This document shows, one piece after another, positions 8,707-18,416 of a DNA stretch of 64,000 nucleotides. Position numbers and translations under genes: made by a program. Numbering within the stretch: the first letter of the stretch is position 1; each line of letters starts with the position of its first letter. The stretch is from Candidatus Poribacteria bacterium (GTDB lineage Bacteria > Poribacteria > WGA-4E > GCA-2687025): NCBI GenBank assembly GCA_018644665.1, contig JABGQA010000094.1, positions 1 to 64,000 on the forward strand, in the 5' to 3' direction. Below the pieces are notes generated by a model. That model ran no database searches and was not told the DNA's origin. It was given only the letters and a program-made list of their open reading frames with translations.

Positions 8707-11229
8707 ATGCACCCGATGAGTCGTCTCCGTTTCGCCGCCTGCGCTCTCGCGTTCTTTCTCAGTACCGTGTTGTCCGCGGCGATCGCCCAGGAAGCGACGT
8801 CGGAGGCCGCCGGCGGCGCGGAACAGACGCCGGCTGCCGTCGACGCACCGGCCGGCCCCGGGCCCGACGCCGCGGACGCCGACCTCGTAGTCACCGGTAT
8901 CCACGTGACCGGGAGTGAGAACGTCGACAGCCTCATCGAGGGGCTATTCGCGCAGAGCGGGTACTTCGGCACCCGCGTGGGCGACGAGGTATCGCTCCAG
9001 GCCCTTTCGTCGGACGTGCGCCGGGTGTACATGGACTACGGCCCGTTCGCGGACGTCCAGGTGGACGTGTCGCCCGCAGACGAGGGCGGCCTCGTGGTGA
9101 CGTTCCGTCTCACGGAATACCCCCGTGTGCAGGGCGACGTCGAGGTCGTAGGCAACAGCCGGCTGAGCTACAAGAAGCTGAAGAAGCTGTTCACGTTGCG
9201 CGATGGCGAGCGGTTCAGCGAATACGAGCTTTGGAACACTGCCCGCGCAGTCGAAGAGAAGTACCGGGACGAGGGCTTCTACTTCGCGGCGGTCACGACG
9301 CATACCGAAGCCACGACGAACGAGCTAGGCGATCCGGCGATACTCGCCAGAATCGAGGTCGCCGAGGGCGAGCGCATGAAGGTGGCGGAGGTCCGGTTCG
9401 AGGGCAACGCGTTGGTGCTGTCCGAGGACCTCGAAGACGCATGCCAGATACGCGAGGGCAAACGGTTCCGCGATGATCTGTACGAACAGGATCCGTTGCG
9501 CATCCGCGCCCACTACAACGACGAGGGCTGCCTCAACGCCAAGGTCGTGGCCAGTCGCCGCGAGGTGAGTGAGGACGGAGCCGGGTTGGTCGTGACGTAC
9601 GTCGTCGACGAGGGCCCGCAGTTTGTGTTCGACGGCTACACGGTCGATTTCGGGGGAGTCGATTCGCAGGTCTCCGAGGGCAAGATCCGCGGCGAACTCG
9701 ACCTTCGGCCCGGCGACGTGTTCAACGCAACGCAGTACCGTGACGACGTGCTGCGCGTCGACGAGCTGTATAAGAACCGCGGAAACATCCTCGTGGACAT
9801 CGTCGACACCCTCCAGCCCGACACGTCCGCCGAGTCCGTCGGGGCGACGCTCAGCATCCGCGAGGGCAGCACCATCACCGTCGGCGAGATCGACGTGCAG
9901 GGCCTGTCGAAGACCAAAGAGTACATCATCCGTCGCGAACTCGAGCGCATGGGTATCGCTCCGGGCGAGCCGATGCTGGCGTCCAACCTGCAGAAGGCCG
10001 AGCAGAACATCATCCAGCTCGGGTCCTTCATACAGGGCCTGCGGTTCATGCCGCGGGGCACCGACGTCGATGACCGCAAGGACCTCGTCGTCGAGCTGCG
10101 CGAGAATGTGCGCACCGGCCTGTTTACCATCGGCGGCGGGTATGGCTCCGAGAGCGGTGTGTTTGGCGTCGCAGAGATCGGTGACGGGAACCTGCTCGGC
10201 CGCGCGTACCGCGTGAACGTTCGGGGCGAACTCGGTCAACGCGCCCGGCGGGTCGGACAGGTGAGCTTCGCCACGCCTTGGGTGCTGGGTACGCCCACAT
10301 CGCTCAGGGCGCAGCTGTACAGCATCAACCAACGTCGATTCCTATACAGCTACGCTGGCGCGATAACGGCGGACGACTCGTACGAGGATTTCCGCCGGGG
10401 ATTCTCCATCTCGCTGGGAACGCCCATCAGCCGCGACATCAGCACGTTCGTGACGTTCCGCGACGAGCAGGTGGAGGCCAACTTCATCCCGCTCGTTGAG
10501 GGGGCGGACGACGACCTCAATTCGTTCCTCGTCGGCGCGCGCGAAACGCGTAGCATCACCGCGGGACTGAGTCGAGACACGCGGCGATACCGCACGAGCC
10601 TGTTCGACCCAATGGCGGGCGGAGAGGACACCGTCTCCTTCGAGCATTCTGGTGGCCTTCTAGGTGGACGGAACGCATTCCGCAAGTACTCGGTGGAGAG
10701 CAGCCGGTTCTTCCAGTCATGGTGGAAGTTCGTCCTCGCCCTACACGCGCAGGCCGGGTACTTGCAGGACCGCAGCGGCATCAACCCTACGTTCCTGTTC
10801 TACGAACGGTATTGGCTGGGGGGAATCGACACGATCCGTGGGTACCCGGACTTCAGCCTTATCCCATCCCGCGCGGGCGACGTTGCCGTTGGCGACGACA
10901 CCGTGGCCATCACCCCCCGCATCGGCGGGAACAGGATGTTCTTCCTGAACGCCGAGTACCGGATACCGATAAACCCGATGATCCGCGGTTTGGCGTTCGT
11001 CGACGTCGGGCAGGTGTGGAACGAGGCGACCACGAGCATCCGCAAGGACTTCGATCCCATCGTCAGCGTCGGCGTGGGGTTGCGTCTGGAACTCGTGGCA
11101 GGCTTCCTAATCCGCATGGAATACGGTATACCGCTCACATCCGTGCCGGTCTTCGACACCGCGACCGGCGCCGTGGAGCGGCGCTCCTTCAATCCGCGCC
11201 TGCACTTCTCGATGGGCCCCTCTTTCTAG
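8707..11229 (+). CDS. bamA: outer membrane protein assembly factor BamA
   Basis: BamA inserts beta-barrel proteins into the outer membrane. From ATG 8707 the protein has 840 residues: a signal peptide (FAACALAFFLSTVLSAAIAQ), an Ala/Pro-rich spacer, then POTRA domains beginning near VVTGIHVTGSENVDSLIEG, including VEVVGNSRLSYKKLKKLF and IDVQGLSKTKEYIIRRELE. The C-terminal Omp85 barrel starts near ENVRTGLFTIGGGYGSESG and ends in Phe, the usual barrel-terminal residue. In-frame codons before 8707 encode an Arg-rich stretch unlike a signal peptide, so they are excluded. Its place before skp and lpxD is the classic bamA-skp-lpxD order. Confidence 0.94.
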   Translation: MHPMSRLRFAACALAFFLSTVLSAAIAQEATSEAAGGAEQTPAAVDAPAGPGPDAADADLVVTGIHVTGSENVDSLIEGLFAQSGYFGTRVGDEVSLQALSSDVRRVYMDYGPFADVQVDVSPADEGGLVVTFRLTEYPRVQGDVEVVGNSRLSYKKLKKLFTLRDGERFSEYELWNTARAVEEKYRDEGFYFAAVTTHTEATTNELGDPAILARIEVAEGERMKVAEVRFEGNALVLSEDLEDACQIREGKRFRDDLYEQDPLRIRAHYNDEGCLNAKVVASRREVSEDGAGLVVTYVVDEGPQFVFDGYTVDFGGVDSQVSEGKIRGELDLRPGDVFNATQYRDDVLRVDELYKNRGNILVDIVDTLQPDTSAESVGATLSIREGSTITVGEIDVQGLSKTKEYIIRRELERMGIAPGEPMLASNLQKAEQNIIQLGSFIQGLRFMPRGTDVDDRKDLVVELRENVRTGLFTIGGGYGSESGVFGVAEIGDGNLLGRAYRVNVRGELGQRARRVGQVSFATPWVLGTPTSLRAQLYSINQRRFLYSYAGAITADDSYEDFRRGFSISLGTPISRDISTFVTFRDEQVEANFIPLVEGADDDLNSFLVGARETRSITAGLSRDTRRYRTSLFDPMAGGEDTVSFEHSGGLLGGRNAFRKYSVESSRFFQSWWKFVLALHAQAGYLQDRSGINPTFLFYERYWLGGIDTIRGYPDFSLIPSRAGDVAVGDDTVAITPRIGGNRMFFLNAEYRIPINPMIRGLAFVDVGQVWNEATTSIRKDFDPIVSVGVGLRLELVAGFLIRMEYGIPLTSVPVFDTATGAVERRSFNPRLHFSMGPSF

Positions 11230-11267
11230 CAAGCGTCCAAGCCCCGACACACACATGGGAACCAGAC

Positions 11268-11876
11268 ATGCGCAAGGTGATCGCGACAGGTATTCTCGGC
11301 TGCGTAATTGCGTGCGGCCTCGCCGTCGCCGTGAGTGGCCGCAGCCAGGGAGGACCGACGATCGCGGGCGTTGTGGCCGTCGTGGACACGGAACGCGTCT
11401 TCCAGGAGTACACGGAGACACAGAAGGCGCAGAAGGTCCTGGACGGCGCTCTGAGCACGCTCGAGGAGCGCGGCAAGGAACTCGACGACGAGATTCGCGC
11501 GCTGGAAGAGCGCCTGACCAAACAACGGCTATTCATTGAGGACGAGAACAAGGTCAGGCTGATGGAGGACGAGATCCGTCAGAAGCGCACCGACCTACAG
11601 GATCTGGTGCGGCTCGGCCAGGAGGCCCTCGCGGAGAAGCAGGACGAACTCACCGAGCCGATCTTGCAGGAGATCCGCGACACGATTCGCACCGTGGGCG
11701 AAGAGGACGGCTTCGATCTGCTGCTCGAACGGCGGCTCGTGGTTCTCTACCACCGGGACGGGATGGACATTACAGACCGGATCGTCACGCTGCTTAACGA
11801 CGGAGCTGCGGCGAGGGCGACCGACGACGCCACGACAACATCGGAGTCTGGTACTCCGGCCGATGGCAACGAGTAG
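11268..11876 (+). CDS. skp: periplasmic chaperone of the Skp/OmpH family
   Basis: Skp carries unfolded outer-membrane proteins across the periplasm to BamA. The 202-residue product has a signal peptide (residues about 1-27) and then the family start GVVAVVDTERVFQEYTETQK. A long charged helical hairpin follows (about residues 60-130, rich in Glu, Lys, Arg and Leu), forming the tentacle region. The C-terminus closes with LLLERRLVVLYHRDGMDITD, the usual second part of the body domain, plus a disordered Thr/Ser-rich tail. It lies 38 bases after bamA and 21 bases before lpxD. Confidence 0.9.
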   Translation: MRKVIATGILGCVIACGLAVAVSGRSQGGPTIAGVVAVVDTERVFQEYTETQKAQKVLDGALSTLEERGKELDDEIRALEERLTKQRLFIEDENKVRLMEDEIRQKRTDLQDLVRLGQEALAEKQDELTEPILQEIRDTIRTVGEEDGFDLLLERRLVVLYHRDGMDITDRIVTLLNDGAAARATDDATTTSESGTPADGNE

Positions 11877-11897
11877 CGCATCCCAGAAAGCGTGCGT

Positions 11898-12995
11898 ATG
11901 CGATTCCACGGCGCGACCAGCCGCCCGCACAAGACGCTAGCGGAGCTAGCCGACCTCGTCGGCGGCTCGGTTGTCGGGGATCCAGGCATCTCTATCTCGG
12001 GCGTGGCCGGAATACGCGAGGCCAAGCCGGGAGAGGTGACGTTCGTCGCGAATCCCAAGTACGCCGCCGAAATCGCCACCACGAAGGCCTCCGCCGTCAT
12101 CGTGGGTCACGATGTCGACGCCGGCCGGATACCCGACGGGTTGTCTGCACTGCGCGTCGAGGATCCGTACCTGACGTTCGTGGATGTGCTTGAGGTGTTC
12201 GCCGTCCGCAAGCGGCGCAGCCACATCGGCGTGCATCCATCGGCCGTCGTGGGTGACGGGGTGGCTATCGGTGACGGAGTGTCGATCCAGGCGCACGCGG
12301 TCATCGGCGACCGCGTGACAATTGGCGACGGCGCTGTCGTCGGCCCTCTCGTCTTCATCGGTGACGACGCGCGCATTGGCGCGGATTGTCTCCTGTACCC
12401 GAACGTCACCGTGCGCGAGGAGGTCACGCTCGGCGACCGCGTCATCGTGCACAGCGGGGCCGTCATCGGGAGCGACGGGTTTGGGTTCGCCAAGGTGAGC
12501 GACAGCCATCGGAAGATACCGCAGATCGGTACGGTGATCGTCGAGGACGATGTCGAGATCGGCGCGAACGCCACGGTAGACCGCGCGACCATGACCGATG
12601 GGGCGACCGTGATCGGCCGCGGGACGAAGATCGACAATCTCGTGCAGGTAGCTCACAACGTCCGAATCGGCGAGAACTGCCTGATCGTATCGCTAGTGGG
12701 TCTCGGTGGCAGCACGGAACTCGAACACAACGTCACGTTGGCGGGCCAAGCCGGGACGGCCGGCCACCTGCGCATCGGCGCCAACACGACCATCGCCGCC
12801 AAGGCGGGTGTCACCAAGGATGTGCCACCGAACGTGTTCTACTCTGGCTTCCCGGCTACAGACCACTCCACGGATCTGAAGCAGCAGGCGTTCGCTCGTC
12901 GCGTGCCGGACTTGATCCAGGAGATGCGCGCGCTCCAGCGCCGCGTCGAGGAGCTGGAGTGCGACGAGGAGCCGCGCCTCCAGGCGGACTCGTAG
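11898..12995 (+). CDS. lpxD: UDP-3-O-acylglucosamine N-acyltransferase LpxD
   Basis: LpxD adds the second hydroxyacyl chain to the glucosamine precursor of lipid A. The 365-residue protein has an N-terminal uridine-binding domain (to about residue 100) and then a left-handed beta-helix of hexapeptide repeats such as [14 protein letters not shown] and [15 protein letters not shown]. The active-site histidine lies in [23 protein letters not shown] is also diagnostic. The ATG at 11898 is preferred to GTG 11892 because AGAAAG is then seven bases away. The final 37 bases overlap the next gene. The usual fabZ and lpxA neighbours are missing here. Confidence 0.93.
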   Translation: MRFHGATSRPHKTLAELADLVGGSVVGDPGISISGVAGIREAKPGEVTFVANPKYAAEIATTKASAVIVGHDVDAGRIPDGLSALRVEDPYLTFVDVLEVFAVRKRRSHIGVHPSAVVGDGVAIGDGVSIQAHAVIGDRVTIGDGAVVGPLVFIGDDARIGADCLLYPNVTVREEVTLGDRVIVHSGAVIGSDGFGFAKVSDSHRKIPQIGTVIVEDDVEIGANATVDRATMTDGATVIGRGTKIDNLVQVAHNVRIGENCLIVSLVGLGGSTELEHNVTLAGQAGTAGHLRIGANTTIAAKAGVTKDVPPNVFYSGFPATDHSTDLKQQAFARRVPDLIQEMRALQRRVEELECDEEPRLQADS

Positions 12996-13864
12996 CCAAC
13001 ACACGCTCGGCCGACGCGATCGACCGGCGAGCCACGCCGGGCCCGATCCACGTTCTCACATACCACAAGATCGACACGCGGCCGGACATCGGCATAAACA
13101 CGGTGTCCCCCCGACGCTTCGAGCGCCACCTAACGACGCTGCTCAGTCTGGGACTGCAGCCGTTGGACATGCCCTCCGTCATACGCGTCGCTGCTGAGGG
13201 CGTCGCACGGCAGGATGCCGGAGTGCACATCACGTTCGACGACGGCTACCAGGACTTCTTGGACCACGCGTGGCCGCTGTGCGTCCGGCACGGATTCCCG
13301 GCGACGGTGTTCCCGGTTGCCGCATACGTCGGACGCAGGAACACGTGGGATCTGAGCTTCCCCCGTACCTCGCATCTGACGTGGGCAGGCCTGCGGGAGC
13401 TGTCCGACGCCGGTGTCACGGTCGGCGCGCACACGGAGACGCACCCCTTCCTGTCACGCATCCCGCTCGAACACGCCCGTGCCGAGATAGTGGACTCCAA
13501 AGCGCGGCTGGAGGACGGCATCGGGCGCGGCGTGTCGGTGTTCGCGTACCCTCACGGGGACTCGTCGCCGAGCCTCGCGCGGCTCGTAGAGGACGCGGGG
13601 TACAGCGCTGCATTCTCGCTCGACCCGTCTGTCCCAATGGGCCCGACCACGCGGTGGCAATCTCCGCGGACGGCCGTGTACGCCCTTGATGGCGCGCGAG
13701 GCATCGCCGCGAAGGTAGGCCGTCGAGGGACGGGACCGATGCGGCGCGCCTGGGCGATCAACCGGCTGTTCCGCCGGTGCGGCTACGCCGGGCTGCTCGT
13801 CCCCGGACGCCGCGGGCCGAGTCGCATAGTCGAGGAGGACGGTGTGTGCGGCACAGGGCGATGA
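12959..13864 (+). CDS. polysaccharide deacetylase (NodB fold, carbohydrate esterase 4)
   Basis: The protein of about 301 residues should remove acetyl groups from an N-acetylated glycan. CE4 motifs are clear: HVLTYHKI at the start of the fold, [11 protein letters not shown] (motif 1, catalytic and metal Asp), HTETHPFLS (motif 2, metal histidines), and FAYPHGDSS (motif 3). No signal peptide is evident, so it may act on a cytoplasmic or membrane-bound precursor. The only reasonable start is GTG 12959, which overlaps lpxD by 37 bases and implies translational coupling. It ends in an ATGA overlap with the prenyltransferase. Location after lpxD suggests a role in envelope glycolipid. Confidence 0.8.
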   Translation: MRRGAAPPGGLVANTRSADAIDRRATPGPIHVLTYHKIDTRPDIGINTVSPRRFERHLTTLLSLGLQPLDMPSVIRVAAEGVARQDAGVHITFDDGYQDFLDHAWPLCVRHGFPATVFPVAAYVGRRNTWDLSFPRTSHLTWAGLRELSDAGVTVGAHTETHPFLSRIPLEHARAEIVDSKARLEDGIGRGVSVFAYPHGDSSPSLARLVEDAGYSAAFSLDPSVPMGPTTRWQSPRTAVYALDGARGIAAKVGRRGTGPMRRAWAINRLFRRCGYAGLLVPGRRGPSRIVEEDGVCGTGR

Positions 13865-14826
13865 CGGAGGCCACGCCCGGGCCGCGAAGGCTTCGTCCTG
13901 CGCGGTGGTGGTGGGACGCCATCGCGTTGACACGCCCGACGCTGTTGATCCCCCTGTGGACGATGCACATCCTCGGCGCCATGCACGCCGCGGACGAGCC
14001 CTCGCGTGTGTGGATTCCCCCCATGCGCTTCGTCGTGTTGAGCCTGGCGCACACGCTGTTGATGGCAGCCGCGTACGTCGTCAACCAGGTCGCCGACGTC
14101 GATACCGACGGCCCGAATGCCAAGCTCTTCCTCGTCGCCGATGGCCTGGTTTCTCGGCGCCTGGTGGTGGTGGAAATCGCAGCGTTGGTGATCGCGTCAA
14201 TGGCCCTCGTGGCCATCGGTGGGGTGGCCTCTGGAGCCGTCATCGGGCTGTTCGCCGTGTCGGCGGGGCTCGGGGCTGCGTATTCCCTGCCCCCGCCACG
14301 GCTGAAGGCGCGGCCTGTGTGGGATATCGTGGCGAATGCGCTTGGGTACGGGTGCGTCGCGTTCGCTGTCGGGTGGGTGTCGGTCGGGCCACTGACCGGC
14401 ACGGTAATGGCGCGTTCTGCTACCTACGCGTTGTGTGTCGCGGCCACCTTCATGTTCACGACGATCCCCGACATCCCTGGCGACGCCGCTGGAGGAGCGC
14501 GGACATCCGGCGTCGCTCTGGGCGCGGGCGCCACGGCCTGGGTAGGCGTCTTCCTGTTGGCGGCAGCCCTGTCAGCCGCGGTGATCCAGCGACAGTGGCT
14601 CGCGCTCCCGGCGGCAGGACTGGCGCTTCCTCTGTACGTGCGGTCGGCGCGGAGCATCCGTCGCGGCGACGGCGCCGTCGGCCTGACGCGCGCTACGCAG
14701 GTTGTCATCCTGGCGCTGTCCGTCGCGGCGGCGTGGATGTGGCCCTGGTATGTCGGCCTGCTGGCCGTCGTAATCGTGTGGGTGCGGTGGTATTATCGAG
14801 CTTCCTTTGGCGTGCGCTATCCGTAG
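13861..14826 (+). CDS. UbiA-family prenyltransferase
   Basis: The 321-residue protein has about eight hydrophobic helices. The first aspartate-rich motif is NQVADVDTDGPNAK, matching NQxxDxxxD; a second metal-binding segment, FTTIPDIPGDAAGG, lies in the second half. These bind magnesium and prenyl diphosphate in the UbiA superfamily, which attaches isoprenoids to aromatic or sugar acceptors in the membrane. The acceptor cannot be named; the position among envelope genes could mean a quinone, a lipid carrier or a polyprenyl sugar. Its ATGA overlap with the deacetylase gene indicates coupled translation. Confidence 0.78.
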   Translation: MTEATPGPRRLRPARWWWDAIALTRPTLLIPLWTMHILGAMHAADEPSRVWIPPMRFVVLSLAHTLLMAAAYVVNQVADVDTDGPNAKLFLVADGLVSRRLVVVEIAALVIASMALVAIGGVASGAVIGLFAVSAGLGAAYSLPPPRLKARPVWDIVANALGYGCVAFAVGWVSVGPLTGTVMARSATYALCVAATFMFTTIPDIPGDAAGGARTSGVALGAGATAWVGVFLLAAALSAAVIQRQWLALPAAGLALPLYVRSARSIRRGDGAVGLTRATQVVILALSVAAAWMWPWYVGLLAVVIVWVRWYYRASFGVRYP

Positions 14827-14860
14827 GTTTGCAGTCGACGGACGAGGTGGAGAACTCAGG

Positions 14861-15688
14861 ATGCAGGGAAAGCGGCCGCTAGTCGTCTACATGTCGAGCA
14901 GCGCGCATAGCGATTGGCGCGACCCGGTGCGAGAAGCCTACCGGGACGACCCGCGCGTCCGCTTCGTCGGCCCGTGCGAGAGCCACGGCCTCAGCGACGC
15001 CATGGGCTCCCCCGGGGACGAGCGGCCCGGCCACAAGCTGCGCATGACTCAGATGCTGAGTAAGGCGGACGTCCTGTTGGCGTACATCCCGGACGACCAG
15101 TACCGCTCGTTCAACGTCATGATTGAGATCGGCATGGCGCACGCATGGGGGCGGCACGTTCTGTTCGTCAACGAGGCGCGTTCGCTCGACGTCGTTGTCG
15201 GCTCCGCGACGCCGTACGTCACCGATTCCTACGACTCGCTGGACGACGGCGTACGTCGACTATCCGAACTCGTCGCGACGGCGCCCGCGTCTCCGCCGCA
15301 GTCGGCATTCACCGTTGGCCCGCCTGTACAGTTCGGACACAGCGTCTACCTCACGGGCAGCCCGGACTCACGTTGGCTCGACGCCGTGCGCGATCGGTAT
15401 GTGGACGCCGACGATGTGTCGATCTCCATCGAAAGCGGCCCGGTAGCTCTGGCGCAAAGCGACATCGTGGTAGCGTGCCGAACCAGCGCCGAGGGAAGGC
15501 TCTTCAACCTCTGTGTCGCCGTCGGGTACGCGCGCGCCCTAGGCAAGAACGTGCTCTTCGTGAACGAGGGGGACCACTACTCCCACGCGTACGATTACCT
15601 GAAGCCGTTCGCCGATGGGTGCTACACGGATCTCGCCGAGGCCCTCAGGTACCTCGACTACGCGCTGGGGATAGAGGGCCGGCTGTAG
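14861..15688 (+). CDS. two-domain YtoQ / nucleoside 2-deoxyribosyltransferase-like protein
   Basis: The 275-residue protein seems to be two copies of one alpha/beta fold. The N-terminal half begins LVVYMSSSAHSDWRDPVREA and continues VRFVGPCESHGLSD, close to the YtoQ family as I remember it, and ends with ADVLLAYIPDDQYRSFNVMIE and GRHVLFVNE. The C-terminal half repeats the plan: SVYLTGSPDSRWLDAV, SDIVVACRTSAEG, GKNVLFVNEGDHYS. This fold is related to nucleoside 2-deoxyribosyltransferases and nucleotide-sugar sensors, but no catalytic role is established for YtoQ. The ATG at 14861 has GGTGGAG upstream. It lies between the prenyltransferase and nitrilase genes. Confidence 0.65.
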   Translation: MQGKRPLVVYMSSSAHSDWRDPVREAYRDDPRVRFVGPCESHGLSDAMGSPGDERPGHKLRMTQMLSKADVLLAYIPDDQYRSFNVMIEIGMAHAWGRHVLFVNEARSLDVVVGSATPYVTDSYDSLDDGVRRLSELVATAPASPPQSAFTVGPPVQFGHSVYLTGSPDSRWLDAVRDRYVDADDVSISIESGPVALAQSDIVVACRTSAEGRLFNLCVAVGYARALGKNVLFVNEGDHYSHAYDYLKPFADGCYTDLAEALRYLDYALGIEGRL

Positions 15689-15707
15689 GCGCCCAGAAGG
15701 GAGAGGC

Positions 15708-16532
15708 ATGACGCGAGTCGCATCCGTGCAGATGGACGTGCACATCGGCGAGAACGCCAAGAACACCGCCCGCGTCCTCGAGAAGCTGAGCGTTGCCGCC
15801 GGCGAAGGCGCGGAGGTAGTCGTCTTCCCGGAGTGCGCAACATCCGGGTACTGCTTCGACAGTGTGGACGCCGCGATGCCGTACGCGGAGACCGACGATG
15901 GCCCATTCGTCGAGGCGTTCGCCGACGGGTGTGCGCGCGCAGGCGTCACCGGAATCGCGGGCTTCCTCGAACGCGGGCACGGCGCCATCCACAACAGCGC
16001 GGCGTTGGCGACCCCGGACGGCCGCACGAGGGTGTACCGGAAGACCCATCTCCCGACGCTTGGCATCGACCGCTACGTCGAGCCGGGGCCCTCCATCCCC
16101 GTGTATGACACGCCCGTCGGGAAGGTGGGTATCCTGATCTGCTACGATGTGCGCTTCCCGGAAGCAGCGCGCGCGCTGGGGTTGCAGGGCGCCGACATCA
16201 TCGCCGTGCCGACGAACTGGCCGATTGGGGCGGAAAGCAGCCCGGACTTCATCACACGCGCGCGAGCGTGGGAGAGCCGCGTGTTCGTCGTGGCGGCGAA
16301 CAGGGTCGGGGTCGAGCGCGGTCGGGTGTTCATCGGGCGGAGTCAGGTCGTGGCGCCGAGTGGCTCGGTTGTCGTGGAGGCGAGTGGGACCGACGAGGCC
16401 ATCCTCTACAGCGACATCGACCTCGCGGAGGCGCGGATGAAGGCTATCGTCCACGAGCCTGGGGAGTGGGAACTCGACCTCACGACTGACCGGCGGCCTG
16501 AACTCTACGGCGTGCTCACGGACCAGGGCTAG
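15708..16532 (+). CDS. carbon-nitrogen hydrolase (nitrilase superfamily)
   Basis: This 274-residue cytoplasmic hydrolase cleaves a nonpeptide C-N bond, probably an amide or N-carbamoyl group. The catalytic triad is visible: Glu42 in VVFPECATSGY, Lys112 in YRKTHLPTLG, and Cys145 in ILICYDVRFPEAAR. The form fits omega-amidase or N-carbamoylputrescine amidase branches better than true nitrilases, but the substrate is unknown. GGGAGAGG precedes the ATG. Its stop codon overlaps that of the convergent ABC ATPase gene by two bases, so no terminator separates the two units. Confidence 0.85.
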   Translation: MTRVASVQMDVHIGENAKNTARVLEKLSVAAGEGAEVVVFPECATSGYCFDSVDAAMPYAETDDGPFVEAFADGCARAGVTGIAGFLERGHGAIHNSAALATPDGRTRVYRKTHLPTLGIDRYVEPGPSIPVYDTPVGKVGILICYDVRFPEAARALGLQGADIIAVPTNWPIGAESSPDFITRARAWESRVFVVAANRVGVERGRVFIGRSQVVAPSGSVVVEASGTDEAILYSDIDLAEARMKAIVHEPGEWELDLTTDRRPELYGVLTDQG

Positions 16533-17224
16533 GCTGGCGCCGGCTCGCCGTCACCCACGACGCGCCCGTCCTGCATTTGGATGACCTGGTCGGCGTCGCC
16601 GTGCAACGCAAGGTGATGCGTAACCACCACAATCGCGGTGTCGTGTTGCTCCCGCATACCGCGGATCAGGTCCATCAGGTTCTGCGACTGCGTGCTGTCC
16701 AGGTTGGCAGTGGGCTCGTCGGCGAAGATGACGCTGGGTCGGTTGGCGAGGGCCCGCGCGAAGGATACACGCTGCTTCTCGCCGCCAGACAGTTGCCCTG
16801 GCCGATGGTCCACACGGCCGGACAGACCCACATCGCCGAGCAGTTCCTCGGCGCGCGTTTCGGCCTTAGATCCCGTGACCCCAGCGATGTCCAGAGCGAG
16901 GAGGACGTTCTCTGCCGCCGTCAGGTAGGGGACGAGGTTGAACATTTGGAACACGAACCCGATTCTCTCTGACCGCAGACGCGGCAACGCTTTCACGTCG
17001 CCGAACGGCACGCGCTCGCCGTCCAGTAGGACATCCCCGGAGGTAGGGGTGAGGATGCAGCCCAGCATGCTGATGAGTGTGGTCTTACCGCAGCCGCTGT
17101 CGCCCATGACCACGACCATTTCGCCGCGGCCCAGAGTCATGTCGACCCCGTCAACCGCGGTGACCTGCCCGCCGCCTTCGCCGTAGCGCTTCGTGAGACC
17201 AACGCCCTCGAGCACGATGGACAT
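16529..17224 (-). CDS. MacB/LolD-type ABC transporter ATP-binding protein
   Basis: The 231-residue ATPase has Walker A GDSGCGKTT, the signature LSGGEKQRVSFARAL, and Walker B VIFADEPTANLDS. IGFVFQMFNLVPYLTAAENV places it in the MacB/DevA/LolD group, which works with FtsX-like permeases rather than classical importers. It is the third gene of a minus-strand operon, nine bases after its permease, with AGGAGG before the ATG. The most likely role is export or extraction of a lipid, lipoprotein or peptide from the inner membrane. Confidence 0.87.
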   Translation of the reverse strand: MSIVLEGVGLTKRYGEGGGQVTAVDGVDMTLGRGEMVVVMGDSGCGKTTLISMLGCILTPTSGDVLLDGERVPFGDVKALPRLRSERIGFVFQMFNLVPYLTAAENVLLALDIAGVTGSKAETRAEELLGDVGLSGRVDHRPGQLSGGEKQRVSFARALANRPSVIFADEPTANLDSTQSQNLMDLIRGMREQHDTAIVVVTHHLALHGDADQVIQMQDGRVVGDGEPAPA

Positions 17225-17233
17225 GGGTGCCTC

Positions 17234-18409
17234 CTACACTTCGCCGCGGAACGCAACCATCGGGTCCACTCGCAGGGCCCGTCTCGCCGCGATGAGGCCG
17301 CCGACAACGCAGACCACAACGCTGAGCGCGCACACTACGACCGCCTCGGCGGGGTTGAGCATTACGTTGATCGGGAACGCAGGCACGGCGGCAACTGCCA
17401 GCCCAAGACCCAGCAACACCCCGCCTGCCGACGTCAGCAACACCTGCCACAGGAGTAGGCGGAGCACGTAGCTGTTCGTGGCCCCGATTGCCTTCATCAC
17501 GCCGATTTCCTGCGTCTTCTCCATCGTCGTGACGTACGTGATCATGCCGACTACAAGCGCTGTCGCGATCCACAGCATTACGCGCAGGAACTGGACGCCG
17601 GCCATCGGTTCATCGACGAAGTTCTTTAGGATCTTGTCGATCGTGTCCTCGGACGTGTGCGTGTCGACGGCGAACCGCCGGATGCCCCGCTGCGGGTCGT
17701 TGTACATCTCGGCGACGGCCAAGGGGTCCTGCCCCTCGGCGACCTTGACCAGGAAGGTGTTCACGTAGATGACGTCCTCGAGCACCGTCTTCTGCGCCGT
17801 GCGGACGTCCATGAAGATCATAGGCGTGTCGAACACGAACATCATATCTCTAATGATGCCGACGACCTTCAGCTCCTGGCCGCCCACCTCCACGCTCTCA
17901 CCTACCTCCAGGCCCATGGAATCGTCGACAACGCACTCGAGTTCGACCTGCTGCTCCGGCGAGTAGACTTCCGCGCTCTCGACGAAGAGACGCCCTCTAA
18001 CGAGGTCTGCCCGCGACGGGCCGCCGAGTTTGCCGGCGCGGTATCCGACGATCACCGCCTTCACCTCGGAGGCCACCCCACTGCGGCGTATCGTGGGGCG
18101 CGCGTGGGCGAAGACAAGTGGCGAAACGCCAATGTCGCCGTCGATGAGCGGCCCACCGATGAACTGCGCCGAGGTCTGCACGAGCTCGGGGTTGATAAGG
18201 GAGAAGCCAACGAATACGCCGCCGGAACGCTCGCGCGAGATCCACAGGTCCGCGCCGGTCCATGACACGTATCGCTGGGCCTGCCAGCGGAGGCCGTGCA
18301 TGATGCCGCCGAACAACAGGATGAGCATGGCGAGCACGGCGATGCCCAGAGCCGTCAGTGCGACACGCATCGGGCGGTACGCCATGTCCTTCACGAAGAA
18401 GCGGCGCAT
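17234..18409 (-). CDS. FtsX-like ABC transporter permease (DevC/MacB type)
   Basis: The 391-residue permease has one N-terminal helix (about residues 15-38), a periplasmic domain (about 40-280) and three C-terminal helices including MLWIATALVVGMITYVTTM. TQEIGVMKAIGATNSYVLRLL is the conserved cytoplasmic segment of FtsX-type permeases. LTALGIAVLAMLILLFGGIMHG and SWTGADLWISRE resemble DevC. It works with the ATPase downstream. A DevB-like membrane-fusion partner is not encoded here. It begins only seven bases after argF, so the two are probably co-transcribed. Confidence 0.82.
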   Translation of the reverse strand: MRRFFVKDMAYRPMRVALTALGIAVLAMLILLFGGIMHGLRWQAQRYVSWTGADLWISRERSGGVFVGFSLINPELVQTSAQFIGGPLIDGDIGVSPLVFAHARPTIRRSGVASEVKAVIVGYRAGKLGGPSRADLVRGRLFVESAEVYSPEQQVELECVVDDSMGLEVGESVEVGGQELKVVGIIRDMMFVFDTPMIFMDVRTAQKTVLEDVIYVNTFLVKVAEGQDPLAVAEMYNDPQRGIRRFAVDTHTSEDTIDKILKNFVDEPMAGVQFLRVMLWIATALVVGMITYVTTMEKTQEIGVMKAIGATNSYVLRLLLWQVLLTSAGGVLLGLGLAVAAVPAFPINVMLNPAEAVVVCALSVVVCVVGGLIAARRALRVDPMVAFRGEV

Positions 18410-18416
18410 TACGGGA

